A stretch of 16,728 bases of DNA from Candidatus Hodarchaeota archaeon (GCA_016840305.1 JAEOSP010000755.1:1-16728), one strand, 5' to 3'; numbered from the stretch's first letter, positions 1 through 7,769 are shown. Numbers and translations are program-made. The notes: a model not told the origin generated them from the letters alone.

Positions 1-17
1 AGAGTTGGGGTATATCA

Positions 18-635
18 ATGAAGTATTACATTTTGACATGTGATCTGGCTAGTTCACGAGAAGTCAAACAAAGATTAGAGGCGCAGGAAGAACTCAAAAC
101 CACAATAAAATTAGTTAATAATATATTCAAAGAAACCATTTTATCTCCATTCGTCATTGTATGGGGAGATTCGTTTCAAGGAGTATTGAAGTCATTATCA
201 GGTTTTTATTCTATATTAGAAACTTTTGAAGAGAATTTGTCTGTGAAATTTAGATGTGGTATAGGAATTGGTACGATCTCAACAAAATTTTCTGTAAATA
301 CACTAGAAATGGATGGCCCTGCGTTTCTTCGATCACGGGAGGCTCTCGAATTTGCGAAGAAAGAAAAACATAATGTATGGATTAAGTCTGAAAAAACCTC
401 TTTTGATGAAATAGTGAATGCTCTTCTAGTACTCCTATCAACGATCAAATCTGGGTGGACTAATAAACAAAAAGCAATTATAAAACTTCGTAAGAAGGAT
501 TTAAAATACAAAGACATTGGGAAGAACCGAGGTATCTCAAAACAAGCAGTATCAATTACTCTTAAAAGCGCGCATTGGAAAGATGTCTCATTTGCAATCG
601 AAACTTTAAATAATTTAACTTATGTAGATCCATAA
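18..635 (+). CDS. SatD family protein: cyclase-like N-terminal domain plus C-terminal helix-turn-helix
   Basis: This 205-residue protein resembles the SatD family (named from the Streptococcus secretion and acid tolerance locus; biochemical role not established). Visible landmarks are an early strand with Asp9 followed by ASSR, the strand-turn VIVWGDSFQ (residues 47-54), GIGIGTIST (81-89), MDGPAFLRSREAL (98-110), then a basic AKKEKHNVWI (113-122). The order acidic strand, GD hairpin, SIG-like strand, helix and basic end resembles palm-fold nucleotide cyclases of the GGDEF type; that is my inference. Residues about 145-185 look like a helix-turn-helix (YKDIGKNRGISKQAVSITL). The ATG is preceded by GGGG with a 7-base gap. 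The next gene starts 17 bases after the stop behind a strong GGAGG, so the two form an operon. The upstream promoter lies outside the window. The family assignment is fairly secure; a regulatory or signalling role is a guess. Confidence 0.75.
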   Translation: MKYYILTCDLASSREVKQRLEAQEELKTTIKLVNNIFKETILSPFVIVWGDSFQGVLKSLSGFYSILETFEENLSVKFRCGIGIGTISTKFSVNTLEMDGPAFLRSREALEFAKKEKHNVWIKSEKTSFDEIVNALLVLLSTIKSGWTNKQKAIIKLRKKDLKYKDIGKNRGISKQAVSITLKSAHWKDVSFAIETLNNLTYVDP

Positions 636-652
636 AACTTGGAGGAATACTA

Positions 653-1066
653 ATGGTCCAGTGGGAATTGATTTTATTACTAGGAATACTATATTTATTT
701 GCCTACATGGTTGTAATCTTTGGAGGATCTTTTTTCGTTGGTCACTTCTTAAATCCATATAAAAAAACAGAGACAAATACTGATTCAACTGGATTGGCAG
801 GGGCAGGAAAGAAAATTGGCATGACAGAACGGGCTATAATACTAACACTGGCTTTGTTAGGTGAATATGGAGCAATCTCATTTGTTTTTGTAGCAAAATC
901 AATGGCACGTTTTGAACAATTGAAAAAACGCCATTTCGCTGAATACTACCTATTAGGTACTCTCATAAGCATTCTTTTCGCATTGTTCGTAGCTTTAATT
1001 CTCCAAGGGCTAATTACTATCCTTGCGAATACTTATTTCCCAGATTTACAGAATCTTTGGAAATAA
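653..1066 (+). CDS. DUF3307-like small membrane protein, partner of SatD
   Basis: A 137-residue integral membrane protein. Hydrophobic segments lie at about residues 5-30, 60-82 and 98-125. The stretch from TERAIILTLALLG through EYGAISFVFVAKSMARFEQL and HFAEYYLLGTLIS resembles the C-terminal part of bacterial DUF3307 proteins, which often sit beside satD. Those proteins are about 240 residues long, so this copy seems to keep only one N-terminal membrane segment, a polar linker (residues 36-58, TETNTDSTG) and the conserved C-terminal half. The start is fixed by GGAGG at 641-645, 7 bases before the ATG. It lies directly behind the SatD-like gene and is almost certainly co-transcribed with it. 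Its biochemical function is unknown; it may be a membrane partner or effector of the SatD protein. Confidence 0.72.
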   Translation: MVQWELILLLGILYLFAYMVVIFGGSFFVGHFLNPYKKTETNTDSTGLAGAGKKIGMTERAIILTLALLGEYGAISFVFVAKSMARFEQLKKRHFAEYYLLGTLISILFALFVALILQGLITILANTYFPDLQNLWK

Positions 1067-1196
1067 AAAATTATTTAAAATAGCGGTAGACTTAAGTTTC
1101 AATCAATACTCCTCCAAAACACAGAATTATATACTCAAACGTATCTATTATTATATTGTTAACACACACATTGGTAGATATTAGAGGGAATCATAC

Positions 1197-2339
1197 ATGA
1201 CACCAAAAACTCTGAAAGAATTTGGCTTAGAGTTTATTACTGAGATGGCCAATGACCGAAAAGTTGCCCAACAAGAGATCGGGGTTGTAGTATCAGGTAC
1301 AAAAAGCTCTATTGTCTCTAAGGGATTACAGCATTATTCATACAGTGATATCGATGATCTCATAAAACAAATCCGAAAGGAAACTGCTAATATTGTAGAT
1401 AGTGAATTAACCCGAATTACAATAAAATCCCTTGGTAGGGTAAAAGAAGCATTAGCCAGTAGTGATTTCATTCTTAAAGAAGAACTATCTACAGAGCAAG
1501 AAGCAACTCTTAATTCACTGAAAGAAAACATCTCAGAGCTTAAAAACCAAATAAAAGAGAAGAACTTAGAGCTCAAACAGCATGAAGAAGAGAAAACATT
1601 AGCATTAGCTCAAGCTGCTGAAAATACAGATAAAATTACTTCTTTAGATGCAGATATAAAACGTTTGAGGAATCAACAAGAGAATCAACAAAAAGAAATG
1701 GAATTACAACAAAAACAAACAGTAGAAATCAGAAACGAGCTTGAGTTAAAACAAGCCATCATAGAAAGACTGAAAGAACAAGAAATTATACATGAAAAAG
1801 ACATTGAAGAAGCACTTGCCTCTGTGGCTGAAACCTATCAAATTCAGGAGAATTATTACCAACGGATGTTGGAGGAAGGCATTCAAAATAGAGTCAAAGA
1901 AATTCGACAGGAATTCGTGATAGATCTTGAAGAATCAAAGAAAAAATTAGAAACGACATTAAAACGATTTGAAGAAGCACAAAATCAACATAAAGTTACA
2001 GTTTCACGTCTTGAGGAAGCATTACAAATGACGGAAGAAGAGGTAACCGAGGTGAAAGAAAAACTTGTGCGTGCAGAAACCGCTCGTAGTAGAAGTAATA
2101 TTCTTCAAGATTACACATCTCGTTTACTCTCTACACATCCACTTTATGCTTCGATTCTGATTCTATTAAATTTAGGAGGAGTTTTAGATCTTCCTACATT
2201 AGCAATGTCAGTAGGTGCTCATACACTAAAGCTTAAGCAAATGTTGGATGAATTAGTTGTAAAAGGCCTAATCACTATATCTTCAGATGATCCTCCCATG
2301 GTCTCCACTGTTATGACTGAATTTTTAGGTCAGGATTAA
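1197..2339 (+). CDS. Coiled-coil protein with C-terminal winged helix
   Basis: A 380-residue soluble protein that I do not recognise as a named family. Residues 1-80 form a small globular region. Residues about 95-300 are a long, charged, Glu/Lys/Gln-rich coiled coil with heptad-like leucines. Residues about 305-365 look like a winged helix: helices around LYASILILLNLGG and LPTLAMSVGAHTLKLKQMLDELVVKG, then a short wing LITISSDDPPMVST. There is no signal peptide or membrane segment. The ATG follows GAGGG at 1184-1188 with an 8-base gap, and an A/T-rich TATA-like element (TATTATATT) lies about 45 bases upstream. It is convergent with the ATPase gene, with only 24 bases between the stops. A DNA-binding, dimeric architectural or regulatory role is inferred from shape only. 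Coiled coils in archaeal SMC-like or segregation proteins look similar, but no ATPase head is present. Confidence 0.7.
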   Translation: MTPKTLKEFGLEFITEMANDRKVAQQEIGVVVSGTKSSIVSKGLQHYSYSDIDDLIKQIRKETANIVDSELTRITIKSLGRVKEALASSDFILKEELSTEQEATLNSLKENISELKNQIKEKNLELKQHEEEKTLALAQAAENTDKITSLDADIKRLRNQQENQQKEMELQQKQTVEIRNELELKQAIIERLKEQEIIHEKDIEEALASVAETYQIQENYYQRMLEEGIQNRVKEIRQEFVIDLEESKKKLETTLKRFEEAQNQHKVTVSRLEEALQMTEEEVTEVKEKLVRAETARSRSNILQDYTSRLLSTHPLYASILILLNLGGVLDLPTLAMSVGAHTLKLKQMLDELVVKGLITISSDDPPMVSTVMTEFLGQD

Positions 2340-2363
2340 ATCCTAGATTGACGATTTACCTTC

Positions 2364-4502
2364 TTACATTAACGAAAAAGAAGACTCCTCGTACTTGGCT
2401 CTAGATTCTGCATGAATGGAATCATGATGAAGTTTCTCGAAAATGAATTGGTTGTGGGAGCTAAATTCAAAATCATCGGTCCTAAGAATCATCATATTTT
2501 TATTGACGGAAATCATACATCGCCTTTCATCATTTTTAGCCTTCAATAAAGATTTTAATTGAAGATATTCGACTTGAGACACTCCTAAAAGATTGGCAAC
2601 TTTATAAGGATCGAATTTCGAGTAAAACATCGTCATAATTCCCGCATTAGTTAGCATAGGAAGATCAATAATAGGATCTGTTCCCACAAAAATCATAGAG
2701 ACATCATAAGAACGTAAAGTCCATGGACCCCTAGCAATTATTGATTTAGGTGAAGAATACCTTGTGTTTTGAGTGGGTATCAACTTATTAATCTCATCCA
2801 ATACGAATACGTTTTGAGGTAGTTTCTCCTCCTTATATGGAGGTCTAAATTTACGTATGAAGTAGAAAAGATATTGAAATACGATCTCGAGCAGCAAATG
2901 ACGTCCAGTAAGATCTTCCATAGCTTCAAATGCAGATAGATCCAAAATAACATTTTTTTCGAGGAATTGAGATATGTTAATAGTAGTAGAAGATACGGAA
3001 AAACACCTTCCTATATTCCCATAGAGCAATTTGGAGATCCGATTAACGGCACCAGCAGAGGTACTTTCTAAATATGCGCCTTTAATTCCTAAGGAGGAGG
3101 GTTTGCTTAACCATTTCAAAAATGTTTGAAAATCTCCCTTTTCTTTAATAGTCTGTATTGTAGCTAGCTGAATTAATCGGCGCATCTGAGGAGAGGGAGT
3201 ATCAGTATCACCAAGAATATTCTCAAGTAGTGATATGACAAACTGAACATGATCATCTTGAGAAATCAGCTCCTCTCCGTGATGATCTAAAGGTACCTGA
3301 AAAATATTGATCCCCCAAGGAAAAGCTTCAGAACCAGGTTTAATATAAATGAAATCTTTGCAAAACGAGTGAATGGGATAAATATATTCACCTTTAGGAT
3401 CAACAATGAGAAATTTAACATTTTTTTCATGAAAATTCTTAATTAAACTGAAAACATAACGACTTTTACCTTCACCAGTCATACCAAAAACAGCCATATG
3501 GCGACTAAGATCTTTCCCTGCTAGTAATGCAGGAGAATCAGTGGTTTTTCCACTAAGAATAGGGATTCCGATTCTAATAGCATTATCAGGATTACCATTT
3601 AGTATATTTGTAGATATTTTGTATTGATGCTTATTAGGAACCATCTGATATCCAAGAAGAGAATATTGATTGGTTGGTAGAGTAATAAAGTTCATTAAGG
3701 TGTTACCATCAATAAGCATACCTGGATTAATAGAGCGTCTTATAAAATGAGATTTAAAACGTGAAAAACGACGAAGAAAGGTTGGATAAACACGTGTTAA
3801 AATTCCATAAGATCTTAAGAATACCTTTAGCCTCTCTAATTTGAGAGTTAACTTTTCTTCTGATGTTTCTACAATCATCGCACGAATGGCGAACTTAAAA
3901 CAACCTGATTCTTCCATAAGATTAACACTAACTGGTTTTGAACGTTGTTCAACTTTACCTTGTTGAATATCAAAACGAAATTGAGTACGAAAATCTGGTT
4001 CTTCATCAGATCTATATTCTTTAGGTATTTTATGAGAAGAAAATCCTAGCTGAAGGAGTGCAAATTGAGGATCCTCTGTTAATAGTTCGATGATATTGTT
4101 AACGAATCCTTCACTTTGAGATATGGAGGTAGAGGAAGATGGTTCAATTTCAAATCCAACAAGTCCACCACAAAAAAAATTGCCACCATTCTTAAATAAT
4201 CGAAAACTAGGTTTGAGAAAATGTAACAGGTTTTTGATGGGATCTCCACCCATCTTATGGAAATCAGCATGAAGACCTAAGCTTGTCATAAATTGCTGAA
4301 GAGTAGCTATTCCTGAGAGAGAACGAGATTTAAAAAAACTGGGTTTACTATTTACGTGCATAGCAATTTTAACAGTTTTTGGTTTAAAAAACGAGTATTC
4401 TAATGTGAATGAATCGGGAGTATTTCTCAAAAGTTTAATACTTGATTTATCGCAGGTTTCTGGGATGAAATCAAGCAATATCGTGTGAGATTCGGATAGC
4501 AC
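2364..4502 (-). CDS. HerA/VirB4-like P-loop ATPase (DUF87 type)
   Basis: A 712-residue ATPase of the HerA/FtsK/VirB4 superfamily, whose members pump or translocate DNA or protein as hexamers. Walker A is GMTGEGKS (residues 340-347), the family strand VDPKGEY is at 368-373, and Walker B FVLDE is at 566-570. A C-terminal sensor-like region contains FVGTDPIIDLPMLTNAG (606-621) and a late arginine pair ERR near 660. The first 330 residues are a separate N-terminal region without a recognisable motif, as in conjugative VirB4/TraC-like ATPases and archaeal DUF87 proteins. The start is GTG at 4502, preceded on the minus strand by GAGG with an 8-base gap. A TATA-like ATATATTA lies at about 4540-4548. 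No NurA nuclease, Sir2 protein, pilus or relaxase gene is nearby, so the usual HerA partners are missing. The substrate is unknown. Confidence 0.85.
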   Translation of the reverse strand: MLSESHTILLDFIPETCDKSSIKLLRNTPDSFTLEYSFFKPKTVKIAMHVNSKPSFFKSRSLSGIATLQQFMTSLGLHADFHKMGGDPIKNLLHFLKPSFRLFKNGGNFFCGGLVGFEIEPSSSTSISQSEGFVNNIIELLTEDPQFALLQLGFSSHKIPKEYRSDEEPDFRTQFRFDIQQGKVEQRSKPVSVNLMEESGCFKFAIRAMIVETSEEKLTLKLERLKVFLRSYGILTRVYPTFLRRFSRFKSHFIRRSINPGMLIDGNTLMNFITLPTNQYSLLGYQMVPNKHQYKISTNILNGNPDNAIRIGIPILSGKTTDSPALLAGKDLSRHMAVFGMTGEGKSRYVFSLIKNFHEKNVKFLIVDPKGEYIYPIHSFCKDFIYIKPGSEAFPWGINIFQVPLDHHGEELISQDDHVQFVISLLENILGDTDTPSPQMRRLIQLATIQTIKEKGDFQTFLKWLSKPSSLGIKGAYLESTSAGAVNRISKLLYGNIGRCFSVSSTTINISQFLEKNVILDLSAFEAMEDLTGRHLLLEIVFQYLFYFIRKFRPPYKEEKLPQNVFVLDEINKLIPTQNTRYSSPKSIIARGPWTLRSYDVSMIFVGTDPIIDLPMLTNAGIMTMFYSKFDPYKVANLLGVSQVEYLQLKSLLKAKNDERRCMISVNKNMMILRTDDFEFSSHNQFIFEKLHHDSIHAESRAKYEESSFSLM

Positions 4503-4783
4503 AGTTTAATCCTCAGATTAGATCGTAAGGGAGATAAGTAATATATTGTCAAGGAGTAAATAATCTCCTAAAAATTTATATCTTGGATATTGTTAAACCT
4601 GCTGATATACCGATACTACTCACGTATGAACTTACCTAATCTAATTATGACTGAATTTGTCGTACAAACTTAAATTAAGTTATGCTCTTTTTTTACATAT
4701 TAATTACTATTAAGTGATTTTTCTAACAAATAGGTCGTCAAACCCGACAGTACTTCGTAACTTCATTTTTTTAATTGTTCTAA
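4503..4783. other. Intergenic region, no gene seen
   Basis: AT-rich spacer between the divergently read ATPase start and the surface-protein remnant. I see the probable ATPase promoter (about 4540-4548, minus strand) and a short inverted repeat AGGAG/CTCCT (4552-4556 and 4565-4569). All frames are broken by stops. It could hold further decayed upstream parts of the remnant gene, but I cannot align them by eye. Confidence 0.6.
4540..4548 (-). promoter_or_regulatory. Candidate TATA box of the HerA-like ATPase gene
   Basis: On the minus strand the sequence ATATATTA lies about 40 bases before the GTG start at 4502. Transcription starting about 25 bases downstream would leave a short leader containing the GAGG ribosome binding site. 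This is an archaeal-style pattern, but AT-rich DNA yields such boxes by chance. Confidence 0.3.
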
Positions 4784-4996
4784 AAAATAGTCGCTCAACA
4801 TAATCTCACGAAAACTTCTACTGTTTTCTCATTCACTTCTTTTTATGGTGATACTGGCTTTGATAATGTGACAATTAACGATGCGGAACCTAATGTGATA
4901 ACGACTGATGGTACTCCTTTTGCTAATCTAGAATATCTCCTCTCTGCATTAATCATAACAACCGTTATTCTTAGATACAAGAAGCGAAAGAAGTAA
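4784..4996 (+). pseudogene. Remnant of surface-protein C-terminus with membrane anchor (copy 1)
   Basis: The frame is open from the TAA at 4781-4783 to the TAA at 4994-4996, about 70 codons. It has no ATG and no ribosome binding site, so it cannot start properly. The end reads like an extracellular beta-sandwich strand (FYGDTGFDNVTIND), a short linker ending GTPFANLE, then a membrane anchor YLLSALIITTVILR and a basic tail YKKRKK. That is the usual C-terminal layout of archaeal surface proteins. A clearly homologous stretch lies inverted at 12238-12408: GD(T/S), FDNVT, PFANLE, LLSALII and ILRYKKRKK are shared. The 5' part of the gene is gone, so this is a truncated remnant. It is followed by hairpins that may be the old terminator. 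Confidence 0.75.
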
Positions 4997-5021
4997 TTCT
5001 TTCTCTTCGATCTATTTTTTC

Positions 5022-5039
5022 TTCAATGATAACATTGAA
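5022..5039 (+). repeat. Short hairpin downstream of surface-protein remnant
   Basis: The inverted repeat TTCAATG-ATAA-CATTGAA has a perfect 7-base stem with a 4-base loop. It lies 25 bases after the remnant's stop codon and directly behind a T-rich run (5014-5020). It may be part of the former transcript end. Confidence 0.3.
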
Positions 5040-5042
5040 TGG

Positions 5043-5070
5043 AGGGAATGCGTTGTCTAGTTCCCTTTTT
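5043..5070 (+). terminator. Candidate terminator after surface-protein remnant
   Basis: The stem AGGGAA (5043-5048) pairs with TTCCCT (5061-5066) and runs into a T tract (5066-5070). It is in the right place to end transcription of the lost surface-protein gene and to insulate the acyltransferase promoter. The stem is short and the loop is 12 bases, so this is only a candidate. Confidence 0.35.
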
Positions 5071-5150
5071 GTTAACTGTCAATATAAAAATGTTAAAACT
5101 TCACCTATAATATTCTTTAAAATTAGTTCCAAAATAGAAATTATTTACTA

Positions 5151-5177
5151 AGTATATATCCAGAGGATATTCTCTGG
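5151..5177 (+). promoter_or_regulatory. Candidate TATA box with adjoining palindromic operator, acyltransferase gene
   Basis: AGTATATAT (5151-5159) looks like an archaeal TATA box. It is followed at once by the palindrome CCAGAG-GATATT-CTCTGG (5160-5177; perfect 6-base arms, extendable by a G-T and an A-T pair). A site between the TATA box and the expected start of transcription (about 5180) is where archaeal repressors often bind. The same bases could instead form a small RNA hairpin if transcription starts earlier. Confidence 0.4.
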
Positions 5178-5210
5178 TGGTTCAAGAGAAAAAGTCGTAA
5201 AAATACCTTA

Positions 5211-5214
5211 GGAG
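5211..5214 (+). promoter_or_regulatory. Ribosome binding site favouring a CTG start at 5224
   Basis: GGAG lies inside TTAGGAG, just after the in-frame stop TAG (5209-5211). Exactly 9 bases separate it from an in-frame CTG at 5224. The same 9-base gap separates GGAG from the TTG starts of the dehydrogenase (8162) and the acidic protein (10446). The next in-frame candidate, TTG at 5245, is 30 bases away from it. Confidence 0.45.
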
Positions 5215-5223
5215 TCGTTAATC

Positions 5224-6441
5224 CTGAATATAACAAAAGATAAATTGCCAGAAATTGATATTCTAAGAATAATTTCGATTAGTATTGTTGTAATGATTAT
5301 TCATTTACCCAATAATTATGCTTATAATTTTTTCACGGAATTAGATCGTTATACGGGTTTCTTTTTTCATACTTTAGGTATTGATGTTGCACTTGGTGGC
5401 TTTACGTTTCTTTCGGGCTTTGGTCTCTTCTTACAAAAGAATAATCGAGGAATAAATGACAAAGATAAACTCTTTACTTTTGTAAAAAAACGACTTCTGA
5501 GAATATTCCCACTTTATTGGATAGCACTTATCTTATTTTTAATCTTCTTTGAATTTTACAGTGGAATGGACAATTTTTATCTATTAGCACATGTTTTTGG
5601 GATGCAAATACTTGTAGCACCATTATATGGATCTCCTATCTGGACTCTCTGGTTTATTGGAATAATTGTGATCTATTATCTAGTCTTTATCGTTTTTAGT
5701 TATTTAGAAACTAGTAAAAAAATAATTCCAGCCTCATTGGCAATTTTCTTCGTAGTAATATTCTTACATTTCAATTTCAACCTAATTGAATTAAGATTCT
5801 TTGTTTATTATTTACCATTTGTGTTGGGTATAATTACTGCTGATTTTTATACATCATCTTACTACCTGAAAATAAAAGAAAAATTACTAAATATGCATAA
5901 ATTAGCTATCCCTGCTATAGTAATGTGTTGTGCAATCATTGGTTGGATTCTCTATACATATCTAGCAAGATCTGCATATATATATTTTCTCAGAAATTAC
6001 AGAACTACTTTTTTGAGCTTCATTGTTGATCAAAATATTTCTGAATTTGAATTCGTTAACGTTATTCTTATCACAGATTTCGTAATTGTAGCTTATATTG
6101 TGTTTGCTTTATCAGTGTTCAATCTATTGATAAGAGCAATTACTTTTGCTGTCAATAGACCGTATGTTGTCAAAGCTATTGCTGTAGTTGCTTATTCCAC
6201 GTACGCAGTCTATCTCTTTCACCGTCCCTTTCTTATAGTCTTCAATACCATAATGCTTGAAATATTTAATATTGATATGTTATCTAAATCTAATTTTAAT
6301 TTCACATTCCTATCAATACCACTGTTGTTCATCCTGTCTTTTCTGATTCAGAAAACTTTTGATAAGAGTATTTATTTTATCACTAAAAAGGTAGGTAATA
6401 TAAGTAATGAAAATATTAAAGCTTCTGGGTCATCTGAATAA
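5224..6441 (+). CDS. Acyltransferase-3 family membrane protein
   Basis: An integral membrane O-acyltransferase of the OafA/YrhL type (acyltransferase family 3). These enzymes move acyl groups, often acetyl, onto surface sugars or lipids. Counting from the TTG at 5245 (398 residues), I see the N-terminal signature PEIDILRIISISIVVMIIH with the membrane His20, GIDVALGGFTFLSGFGLFLQ (45-64), the basic loop KKRLLRIFPLYW (81-92), SPIWTLWFIG in the middle, and about ten hydrophobic segments overall, ending in a polar basic tail. No ATG exists near the N-terminus. The TAG at 5209 limits the frame, and CTG at 5224 has the only well-spaced GGAG, giving MNITKDKLPEIDILR, a typical length before the first helix. 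TTG at 5245 is the fallback. The serine hydrolase follows 107 bases later on the same strand. The acceptor substrate is unknown. Confidence 0.85.
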   Translation: MNITKDKLPEIDILRIISISIVVMIIHLPNNYAYNFFTELDRYTGFFFHTLGIDVALGGFTFLSGFGLFLQKNNRGINDKDKLFTFVKKRLLRIFPLYWIALILFLIFFEFYSGMDNFYLLAHVFGMQILVAPLYGSPIWTLWFIGIIVIYYLVFIVFSYLETSKKIIPASLAIFFVVIFLHFNFNLIELRFFVYYLPFVLGIITADFYTSSYYLKIKEKLLNMHKLAIPAIVMCCAIIGWILYTYLARSAYIYFLRNYRTTFLSFIVDQNISEFEFVNVILITDFVIVAYIVFALSVFNLLIRAITFAVNRPYVVKAIAVVAYSTYAVYLFHRPFLIVFNTIMLEIFNIDMLSKSNFNFTFLSIPLLFILSFLIQKTFDKSIYFITKKVGNISNENIKASGSSE

Positions 6442-6548
6442 TTATTTGGGATTATTTGTGGTAAAGCTCCGAATTGTATTCAAAAAGGAGAATTGTTCAG
6501 ACTATTCAGAAGTCCGAATATTATTTGTTAAATGGGTCGAAATTGACA

Positions 6549-7769
6549 ATGAGTTTTTACAAAGTAATGAAATTAAGAATACGATTTCTGGTTATAGGTT
6601 TTTTCATATTTCTCATCGTAAACAATTCATTACATCCACTTGCAGGTTTTAATTCCTTACTTACTAATTCAAACCATACTATTTCTCGTGATTATTGGCC
6701 AACTGAAGGTTGGAGGACTTCAACACTCGAAAGACAAGGAATGCGAACAGAACCATTAGAAGACATGCTATCCTATATTTCGAATCAACAACACAACTTT
6801 GACTCGATTGTTATTATCAAAAATGGTTATCTCGTTTTTGAAGAGTATTTTAATGACGAATATTCTCCTGAAACACTCCATATCCTTTATTCAGTTACAA
6901 AAAGTATTACATCCGCTTTAATTGGGATTGCTATTGATAAAGGGTTCATCGATAATGTTAGTCAACGAATGGTTGATTTCTTTCCAGATGAAACTATGCA
7001 AAATTTAGATGAAAGAAAAAAGAGAATAACTTTGGAGCACATTCTGACTATGACCGCTGGATTCGATTGGGAAGGGCCTGACGATATGGAACATACTTGG
7101 GGGCAAGCAGTACTAAGTCGCAATCCAATTGAATACATTCTTAATGTACCGATGCAATACGAACCTGGAACTGTCTGGTACTATAACGGAGGATGTTCTC
7201 ACCTTCTTTCAGCGATATTAACTCACGTTACTGGTAATTCAACGTTTGATTTTGCATTTGAACATCTATTTAATCCATTGGGAATTACAGAGGTTATTTG
7301 GCCAAGAGATCCACAGAGGATTTATTACGGGGGACAAGATATATGGCTGAATTCGCATGATATGGCTAAGATAGGATATCTTTTTCTAAATAACGGAACA
7401 TGGGATGGAGAACAAATAATTTCAAAGGAATGGGTTATTAATTCAACCCAAACAGCGTATTTCTTTAATGAAGATGAAGGTTATGGGTATCAGTGGTGGA
7501 CTTATCCAGGTGAATTTTCAGGCTATTTCGCTAATGGATATCACGAACAAAAGATAATTATTCTTCCTAAAGAAGATCTTGTTGTGATATTTACAGCAGA
7601 CCTTGAAAATTCTTTAGTTGAACCTCATTTGCTACGTACGTATATACTACCATCAACAGGTGGTTATAATTATCAACCTTCAATTCCAGAGAGTGCGTTG
7701 ATTCTAGGACTAATGGTGATTGTTCTCATGATTCCTCTAGCCATCCTTTTTCGAAAAACAAGTGAATGA
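6549..7769 (+). CDS. Membrane-anchored serine hydrolase, beta-lactamase/class C (penicillin-binding) fold
   Basis: A 406-residue serine hydrolase of the class C beta-lactamase/esterase/D-peptidase group. From the ATG at 6549 the nucleophile motif SVTK gives Ser115 and Lys118, and the second motif YYN gives Tyr211 and Asn213. The usual third motif (H/KxG, often HGG) is replaced by NGYHEQ before the strand KIIILPKEDLVVIFTA. An N-terminal membrane segment or uncleaved signal lies at about residues 8-26 and a C-terminal one at about 380-401, with a short basic end (FRKTSE). The catalytic domain is probably outside the cell. No Shine-Dalgarno precedes ATG 6549 or ATG 6567, but an A/T-rich box AATATTATTT lies about 26 bases upstream, so a leaderless message is possible. 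A TTG at 6474 would add an unlikely charged N-terminus. The gene may share a transcript with the acyltransferase. Whether it acts on peptides, esters or glycans is unknown. Confidence 0.85.
   Translation: MSFYKVMKLRIRFLVIGFFIFLIVNNSLHPLAGFNSLLTNSNHTISRDYWPTEGWRTSTLERQGMRTEPLEDMLSYISNQQHNFDSIVIIKNGYLVFEEYFNDEYSPETLHILYSVTKSITSALIGIAIDKGFIDNVSQRMVDFFPDETMQNLDERKKRITLEHILTMTAGFDWEGPDDMEHTWGQAVLSRNPIEYILNVPMQYEPGTVWYYNGGCSHLLSAILTHVTGNSTFDFAFEHLFNPLGITEVIWPRDPQRIYYGGQDIWLNSHDMAKIGYLFLNNGTWDGEQIISKEWVINSTQTAYFFNEDEGYGYQWWTYPGEFSGYFANGYHEQKIIILPKEDLVVIFTADLENSLVEPHLLRTYILPSTGGYNYQPSIPESALILGLMVIVLMIPLAILFRKTSE

Noticed and set aside
206..517. Minus-strand open frame opposite the SatD-like gene
   Set aside because: It lies wholly inside a well-supported gene on the other strand and has no family features or ribosome binding site.
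6407..6652. Plus-strand open frame bridging the acyltransferase end and the serine hydrolase start
   Set aside because: It overlaps both genes in another frame, and its sequence shows no domain or membrane pattern of its own.
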